From Candidatus Methanophaga sp. GoMg3.2 (GTDB lineage: Archaea; Halobacteriota; Syntropharchaeia; Alkanophagales; Methanospirareceae), in contig QBUN01000342.1 in the NCBI GenBank assembly GCA_013180565.1, positions 1 to 9,754 of the forward strand: a stretch of DNA of 9,754 nt, in the 5' to 3' direction. A program made the position numbers and the translations under genes. Shown here piece after piece: positions 5,408 to 9,754 of the stretch. The notes below the pieces were generated by a model. That model saw only the letters and a list, made by a program, of their open reading frames with translations, made no database searches and was not told the origin of the DNA. Position 1 is the first letter of the stretch, and the number at the start of each line of letters is the position of its first letter.

Positions 5408-7249
5408 TCAAGATCCAACCTTATATTGACGCCATAGGTTTATATTGTGGACTTTGTATTTTTTCTCTGCTCCTTCAAAATAATTCTCAAATCTTTCTAT
5501 CAATGGATAATTATCTTCATCGGAGAGATAGATAGTGTAAGGAATGTCGCGAATCCCATCTTTGTCCGCATCTCTTCCCGTGTAATCATCCCAGTAGTTG
5601 CCTAAGTAATTTTCAAACTCAGAACCGTTGTATGTGTACGTTATTTTTGAGGGAGAATTCCAGATACTGGTTGAATAGTAAGAATAATAGTTTTTTCTAT
5701 TGTTTATAAAATTGTTCAAGTATAGGGCATTATTGTTTGAAAAAGCAGAGTAGATGCCGATTTCATTCTTTATTAAATTATTGTTGGATATGATGTTACC
5801 TTTTGAATCAGAATAGAGATATAGGCCATGCTTGTTATTTGGGTATTCGTTGTTAGATATGATATTGCTTTTTGAGTGAGAGAGGTAGGTGCCATAGTTG
5901 TTTGATGAACAGCCGTTGTTTGATATTCTGTTGTAATTTGAATACACGAGATAAATACCATGGGTGTCATGTGAACAATAATTTTTCGATATGAGGTTGT
6001 TATTTGAATTCCTGAGAGAGATACCAATCTCGTTGTTTAAGCAGTGGTTATTCGATATGGTGCTGTTATTTGAATCCCCGAGATAGATACCATCGTTGTT
6101 GCCTGAGCAGGTGTTGTTTTTTATATTAATATAAGAAGAGAAAACGACTTCTATACCAATGCCTGCTTTGTTTATATACTGATTCTCAATAATGACATTA
6201 CTACAATTTACGAGTATGACCTGACCCGCGCCATCAGGGATTCTTCCTCCTTTTACATTCTTCCAGTAATAAACAGGTTTTCCATTTACGGTGTTGCTCT
6301 CGTCTATGTCATGCGTGTATTCGTCTAACGAATCACCGTAAATAACTAACCCTCCTTCTATTAAGATATTGCCCTTCAGTTTGTTATTATCTGAATCTTG
6401 GAAGTAGATGCCACGCCCGTTATTTGAGCAGTTGTTGTTTGATATGATGTTGTCGTGTGAATAGTCGAGGTAGATGCCATACCAGTTGTTTGAGCAGGTG
6501 TTGTCAGATATGATGTTGTGGTTTGAGCTTCCGAAGCGGATGCCATTACACCCATTGTTTAAGCAGTTGGTGTTTGATATGAGATTGTTATTTGCATGAT
6601 AGAGCTTGATGCCATCCCATTTATTTGCGAAACAGTTGGTGTTTGATATACTATTGTTGTTTGAATAATCAAGTTCCATGCCATTTCCGTTGTCTGAACA
6701 GTTGTTGTTTGATGAAATACAGTTGTTAGAATAAAGAAGGGAAATGCCTTGTTCGTTATCTAAGCAATCATTGTTAGATATGTTGCAGTAATTTGCATGA
6801 GAAAGATATATCCCAGCACACCCCGTGTCAGTTGCACCTTTCATAGTGAACCCGCTTATGTTCACAGAGTCTGCACTCACCTCAAAGACGTGGTCATACC
6901 AATACAAAGCCTGAACAATTGTTGAAGAAGGTCCTTTCTCAGATCGAATGGCTAAACGCTTGTTTACATTCACGTTCTCCGTATAAACTCCATCTCTGAC
7001 GATTATCGTGTCTCCAACCATGGCATTATCCACCGCCCACTGAATCGTTGCGTAATCGTCCGGCACGTAACTTGTATTTGCGGGTAAAGAAAAAGGCGCA
7101 TTATTTGCGGTTATGTTTTCTGAAGTAAACAAGTCATCAGTTCGGTTTGATGTGTTATATGCCGCATTCACACTAACCGTGATGCCACTAGCGACCATTA
7201 CCACGGCACATACGAGTGCCAATACTTTCCAGACGGCTTTTTCATCCAT
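5408..7249 (-). CDS. Secreted NosD-like right-handed beta-helix protein
   Basis: The 613-residue protein starts with a signal peptide (1-29, core VLALVCAVVMVASGITVSV, probable cut after VNA). A head domain at 60-130 has the typical DDYATIQWAVDNAMVGDTII and GVYTENVNVNKRL segments. Beta-helix turns of 22-23 residues run through about 130-290 and 346-515, separated by an insert with NTVNGKPVYYWKN (319-331). Turns share the pattern NNxCSNNxxGIYLxxSNNNxIS, with Cys at 162, 184, 206, 229, 252, 274 and 381, 403, 425, 447. The C-terminal domain (about 530-590, NYLGNYWDDYTGRDADKDGI) carries a calcium-loop-like DADKDG and is shared with the truncated paralogue downstream. Many N-X-S/T sites suggest heavy glycosylation. 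There is no C-terminal anchor. The last 20 residues appear unrelated to the paralogue's end and may have been acquired by rearrangement. The ATG has GGGAGGTCA 5 bases upstream. Role: surface or matrix protein, possibly carbohydrate-active; substrate unknown. Confidence 0.85.
   Translation of the reverse strand: MDEKAVWKVLALVCAVVMVASGITVSVNAAYNTSNRTDDLFTSENITANNAPFSLPANTSYVPDDYATIQWAVDNAMVGDTIIVRDGVYTENVNVNKRLAIRSEKGPSSTIVQALYWYDHVFEVSADSVNISGFTMKGATDTGCAGIYLSHANYCNISNNDCLDNEQGISLLYSNNCISSNNNCSDNGNGMELDYSNNNSISNTNCFANKWDGIKLYHANNNLISNTNCLNNGCNGIRFGSSNHNIISDNTCSNNWYGIYLDYSHDNIISNNNCSNNGRGIYFQDSDNNKLKGNILIEGGLVIYGDSLDEYTHDIDESNTVNGKPVYYWKNVKGGRIPDGAGQVILVNCSNVIIENQYINKAGIGIEVVFSSYINIKNNTCSGNNDGIYLGDSNNSTISNNHCLNNEIGISLRNSNNNLISKNYCSHDTHGIYLVYSNYNRISNNGCSSNNYGTYLSHSKSNIISNNEYPNNKHGLYLYSDSKGNIISNNNLIKNEIGIYSAFSNNNALYLNNFINNRKNYYSYYSTSIWNSPSKITYTYNGSEFENYLGNYWDDYTGRDADKDGIRDIPYTIYLSDEDNYPLIERFENYFEGAEKKYKVHNINLWRQYKVGS
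5705..6832 (-). repeat. Tandem 66-69 bp coding repeats of the beta-helix
   Basis: Two blocks, 6380-6832 and 5705-6127, consist of imperfect 66-69 bp units, each encoding one helical turn. On the plus strand they show recurring strings such as GTTTGAGCAG and TTGTTTGATATGATGTTG. Units differ by many substitutions but length stays a multiple of three. The same unit type occurs in the truncated paralogue (about 4640-4910), so these stretches are ready substrates for unequal crossing-over and gene conversion. Confidence 0.7.
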
Positions 7250-7254
7250 TCTCT

Positions 7255-7263
7255 TGACCTCCC
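7255..7263 (-). promoter_or_regulatory. Ribosome-binding site of the beta-helix gene
   Basis: GGGAGGTCA on the minus strand is a near-perfect match to the archaeal 16S rRNA tail. Its GGAGGT core ends 8 bases before the ATG at 7249, which supports this start over internal ones. No convincing TATA box was seen in the 60 bases upstream. Confidence 0.6.
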
Positions 7264-7324
7264 ATCTACTGGGCTAAGAGATTCACACACTACATACAAA
7301 TACCTTTTACCTTGTTCAACACCT

Positions 7325-7519
7325 CTAAAGCTTTTTACTTAAAATATCTCTTAACTCTTCAAGCTCTTTTAAGGCATCTCCCAAATTTTGCTTTGCATTT
7401 TCACATCCATATGCTCGTTCCTTGAGGATATCTTTATTATCTTTGGTTGTTCTATCATATGTTTCTACAATCATTTTGTAACATTTAATTGATTCATTTC
7501 TGTCACGAATAAACGTTGG
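7325..7519 (-). pseudogene. Small cryptic frame, probable remnant of a helical (TPR-like?) protein
   Basis: A frame is open from 7519 to a TAG at 7325-7327 and overlaps the last 17 bases of the large gene upstream. From the only ATG (7472-7474) it would give 49 residues, including DRTTKDNKDILKERAYGCEN and LGDALKELEELRDILSKKL. The alternating Leu/Glu/Lys composition predicts a helix pair or coiled coil, and the last segment resembles the final helix of a TPR-like array. No ribosome-binding site precedes the ATG, and coding-like sequence continues upstream of it (RDRNESIKCYK). A 3' fragment of a lost gene is therefore more likely than an independent small protein; translational coupling to the upstream gene is an alternative. 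Family not recognised. Confidence 0.35.
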
Positions 7520-9754
7520 TCAAATCAAATCCTGCTTCTTGAAGTTCCCGAGCTGGATCTCTAAAATATTTTGTATGCATTAATCCATTAGGACTCAAAT
7601 AAATATTTTCTCCCCACTTCCCTTTGAAATATATCCAAGGTTGGGTTTGGAGCATAATCACATTTAAATTTTGAATATTAATCCATGGACCTTCTCCCCA
7701 ATGGCAATCCAATATTTGCTTTTCAAACTTATATCCACCTCCAACAATCATTTGTCCACAGTCTGGATAACTCGCATGGCTCCCGTTTGCGACAAAAACA
7801 ATGGGGTGGTTGCCTACTTTACGCTTGAGATCATTCCATTTTACTAGCTCTGGTGATAGGTGATGTCTATTATATGTGACTACTACTGGTTTCATGCTTC
7901 TGTTATCAAGGTATACCGTTATATGCTCCCAGTCACCTTCATGATCTGGAAATTGAGGATGATAGTTGTAAATGTAGAAGAACCAGTATTGGACTGAAAT
8001 AAGCTCATATTGCTCTGCCTTTCCCATACATATGTACGGTATATTTGCTTTAGAAACACTCGTGTACGTTACATTCGCATGAAGCATCTCTTCCCATAGT
8101 CTTATAGCGTGATCAAGACCTGTAGCATCACTATCAGGTCCAAAAGCTAAATCAAGATAGTATTCTGTTGTGCTGTAAATTTCAAGAGACTCCGGGCTTA
8201 CTGGAGGGCCTTCCATCCTTTTGGCTGCCTTTTTCATTAGTCTTGAATGATTTAAGAAATTCCCAACTTTTGTAGGATAAAAGAGCTCTCCGTCTGAAAG
8301 TGCCAAAATTGGTTTATATTCCAATGCTAGATCAACTTCTAATTTATCCGAAAATCCGTCATCGTCTGAGTCTTGTTTATTCAGATCCGTTCCATATTTA
8401 AGCTCCTCTTCGTCAGTTAAACCATCACCATCTGAATCAACAGGGATTGCTATTTCATATTTTAACTTCATAGGATCAACAAATTTTTCTGGAAAGAGCG
8501 GATCACTTTTACATCCCGTAAACCTACCCTCTTGATAGTTACTATCCCCATGCTTTTGTGGAAGTGCCCCTCTTTTGGAAATGGCAGAATATGTACCGCT
8601 TCTAACTCCAAAATGAAGGTGTTCGTCTCCATCAATGTTTACAATTATAGCAATTTTTTGTCCATTATTTACGTGGGCACCCACATTTACAACTGGATTA
8701 ACATGCATATAGGTTGTCGTAAATTCAGAGTGTTCGATTACTACGCCTTTCCCCCAATTGTGTTTGGATGATAAAGCATAAACAGCTTTAACAACTCCAT
8801 CATACGCAGCATAAACGTCTTCTCCAACACTTGCCTTTAAATCTACACCCGTATGTCTTTTAGGCAATCCTCCACAATATGTCCATGTCCAGATATCACC
8901 AAACCCTAATAAGATTCGTCTATCTTCAATCTCTCCTCTAAGAGGCCAATTTAAGACGGGAATTTCCGAATGTTCAACTTCAGCAACTCCAATAATATCT
9001 TCTAACCACCCAGTAGATCCTAGAGAATTTTTCTGGGCTTCTTCTTTCCAGACGCCAAACACAACATCCCACTTACCCTGCATATCCCTTGTGTAAGTCC
9101 ACTCAGCACTTCCTTGTTGGGTAGGAGCGAGAGCCACAGCTTTAAGCAAAGGAGAATTATCCACAGTGTTGTCGGGTCTTCTTAAACTTAGCGCAGCATA
9201 AAATGTCCAAGGAATATTCCCCGTATTGGTGAATTTAAACTTGAGTGTGACTTTTTCGCCCACTTTCACTTCCCGTGGTTCCGCACTCCAGTCATCAATT
9301 TTAATTGAAATTGTAGAAGGTTCTTTGATCGTTAAGCTCTTTGTCGCCTCATCTGACCATAACCCCTGACTGTCCTTAACCTTGAAATAAATCGTGTGCG
9401 TTCCAACAGACAAATCTGATTTGCTAAAAGATTTTGAAGAACTTAAGAAGCCGTTTATGCGCGACCTCCAATTCCATCCCGCTATCGAATCGCCGTCAGG
9501 GTCAGTTCCACGACCATTGAAAGAAACCGTTTGCCCCGGCTTTGCAGGGTTTGGAGATATTGAGTCAATATACGCAGTTGGTTTGCGATTCTTTCGCTCT
9601 ATTGTTAAGCTCTTTGTCACCTCATCCGACCATAACCCATGACTGTCCTTAACCTTGAAATAAATCGTGTGCGTTCCAACAGACAAATCTGATTTGCTAA
9701 AAGATTTTGAAGAACTTAAGAAGCCGTTTATGCTCGACCTCCAATTCCATCCCG
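7503..9754 (-). CDS. Large secreted multidomain protein: PKD repeats, M23 peptidase, TSP3 repeats, Vps62-like domain (5' end outside window)
   Basis: The frame runs off the window end, so the true start and any signal peptide are not seen (at least 749 residues). Numbering from the TTG at 9686: PKD/Ig-like repeats (1-30, 35-121), a beta-sandwich of CARDB-like type (125-238), an M23/LytM metallopeptidase domain (243-380), thrombospondin type 3 loops DSDGDGLTD (417-425) and DSDDDGFSD (439-447), then a C-terminal domain (about 455-727) with FPDHEGDWEHITVYLD (579-594) and HPIVFVANGSHASYPDCG (627-644), the signature of Vps62/DUF946-like proteins. M23 zinc ligands are all present: His278 and Asp282 in HTGVD, and His358 (with His356) in HLHFG, plus the YMH motif (His328). 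M23 enzymes cut glycine-rich or peptidoglycan peptides, so in an archaeon the target is likely protein, pseudomurein or a bacterial prey or partner wall; this is inference. No C-terminal anchor is visible. Confidence 0.88.
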   Translation of the reverse strand, partial: GWNWRSSINGFLSSSKSFSKSDLSVGTHTIYFKVKDSHGLWSDEVTKSLTIERKNRKPTAYIDSISPNPAKPGQTVSFNGRGTDPDGDSIAGWNWRSRINGFLSSSKSFSKSDLSVGTHTIYFKVKDSQGLWSDEATKSLTIKEPSTISIKIDDWSAEPREVKVGEKVTLKFKFTNTGNIPWTFYAALSLRRPDNTVDNSPLLKAVALAPTQQGSAEWTYTRDMQGKWDVVFGVWKEEAQKNSLGSTGWLEDIIGVAEVEHSEIPVLNWPLRGEIEDRRILLGFGDIWTWTYCGGLPKRHTGVDLKASVGEDVYAAYDGVVKAVYALSSKHNWGKGVVIEHSEFTTTYMHVNPVVNVGAHVNNGQKIAIIVNIDGDEHLHFGVRSGTYSAISKRGALPQKHGDSNYQEGRFTGCKSDPLFPEKFVDPMKLKYEIAIPVDSDGDGLTDEEELKYGTDLNKQDSDDDGFSDKLEVDLALEYKPILALSDGELFYPTKVGNFLNHSRLMKKAAKRMEGPPVSPESLEIYSTTEYYLDLAFGPDSDATGLDHAIRLWEEMLHANVTYTSVSKANIPYICMGKAEQYELISVQYWFFYIYNYHPQFPDHEGDWEHITVYLDNRSMKPVVVTYNRHHLSPELVKWNDLKRKVGNHPIVFVANGSHASYPDCGQMIVGGGYKFEKQILDCHWGEGPWINIQNLNVIMLQTQPWIYFKGKWGENIYLSPNGLMHTKYFRDPARELQEAGFDLTNVYS
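9331..9754 (-). repeat. Near-identical tandem DNA repeat encoding PKD-like domains
   Basis: Bases 9331-9481 and 9604-9754 match at 147 of 151 positions with a fixed offset of 273 bp (91 codons). The second copy is cut by the window end, so more units may lie beyond. Such identity contrasts with the diverged beta-helix repeats nearby and points to recent duplication or ongoing homogenisation. Each unit encodes GWNWRS...NGFLSSSKSFSKSD, VGTHTIYFKVKDS and GLWSDE.TKSLTI. Confidence 0.85.

Noticed and set aside
5329..5535. A 68-codon plus-strand frame beginning MLSVMTIHGF
   Set aside because: Its second half is antisense to the C-terminal codons of the intact beta-helix gene and no family is recognisable.
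5705..6832. Regular 66-69 bp repeats that look CRISPR-like at first sight
   Set aside because: Units are imperfect, keep an open reading frame and encode beta-helix turns; there are no invariant repeats with unique spacers and no cas genes.
8532..8771. A plus-strand frame of 79 codons
   Set aside because: It is antisense to the M23 domain coding region, where the zinc motifs prove the minus-strand frame.

Overview
The window looks archaeal, most likely a methanogen- or ANME-type euryarchaeon. Promoter-like sites have the archaeal BRE/TATA form, for example CGAAA next to TTTATAA at 3865-3878 (minus). Coding regions are A/T-rich and Asn-rich. The secreted proteins (NosD-like right-handed beta-helices, PKD repeats, thrombospondin type 3 calcium repeats) are typical of the surface proteins of such organisms. 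The assignment is inference, because the window has no rRNA or other phylogenetic marker.

Layout. 1-445: an AbrB/MazE-type antitoxin gene followed, with a short overlap, by a RelE/ParE-type toxin cut to 32 codons. 446-732: non-coding, with A/T hairpins. 733-1986 (minus): a secreted protein with three calcium repeats and a transglutaminase-like Cys-His-Asp domain. 2040-3910: a gene graveyard holding a plus-strand reading frame with an in-frame stop (2075-2374), a broken lectin-like gene (2393-2732, minus), a probable group II intron fragment (about 2830-3140, minus) and a 553-bp decayed insertion element with 32-bp imperfect terminal inverted repeats (3141-3693). 3911-4226 (minus): a second antitoxin gene with a MazF/PemK-type toxin cut to 34 codons. 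4347-5207 (minus): a beta-helix gene that has lost its start. 5408-7249 (minus): its full-length paralogue with a signal peptide. 7325-7519 (minus): a small cryptic reading frame. 7503-9754 (minus, 5' end outside the window): a large multidomain secreted protein with near-identical PKD repeats, a beta-sandwich, an M23 metallopeptidase domain with all its zinc ligands, calcium repeats and a Vps62-like C-terminal domain.

How it fits together. The three long intact reading frames on the minus strand encode exported or apparently exported proteins, probably for the cell surface, extracellular matrix or degradation of extracellular polymers. They do not look like one tight operon: gaps are long and filled with remnants. 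The rest is an accessory zone where toxin-antitoxin modules, mobile elements and duplicated beta-helix genes have been inserted, cut and left to decay. The most striking points are the two independent toxin-antitoxin modules that both keep the antitoxin but only the first 32-34 codons of the toxin, the M23/Vps62-like architecture in an apparent archaeon, and a cysteine at the same place in successive beta-helix turns.
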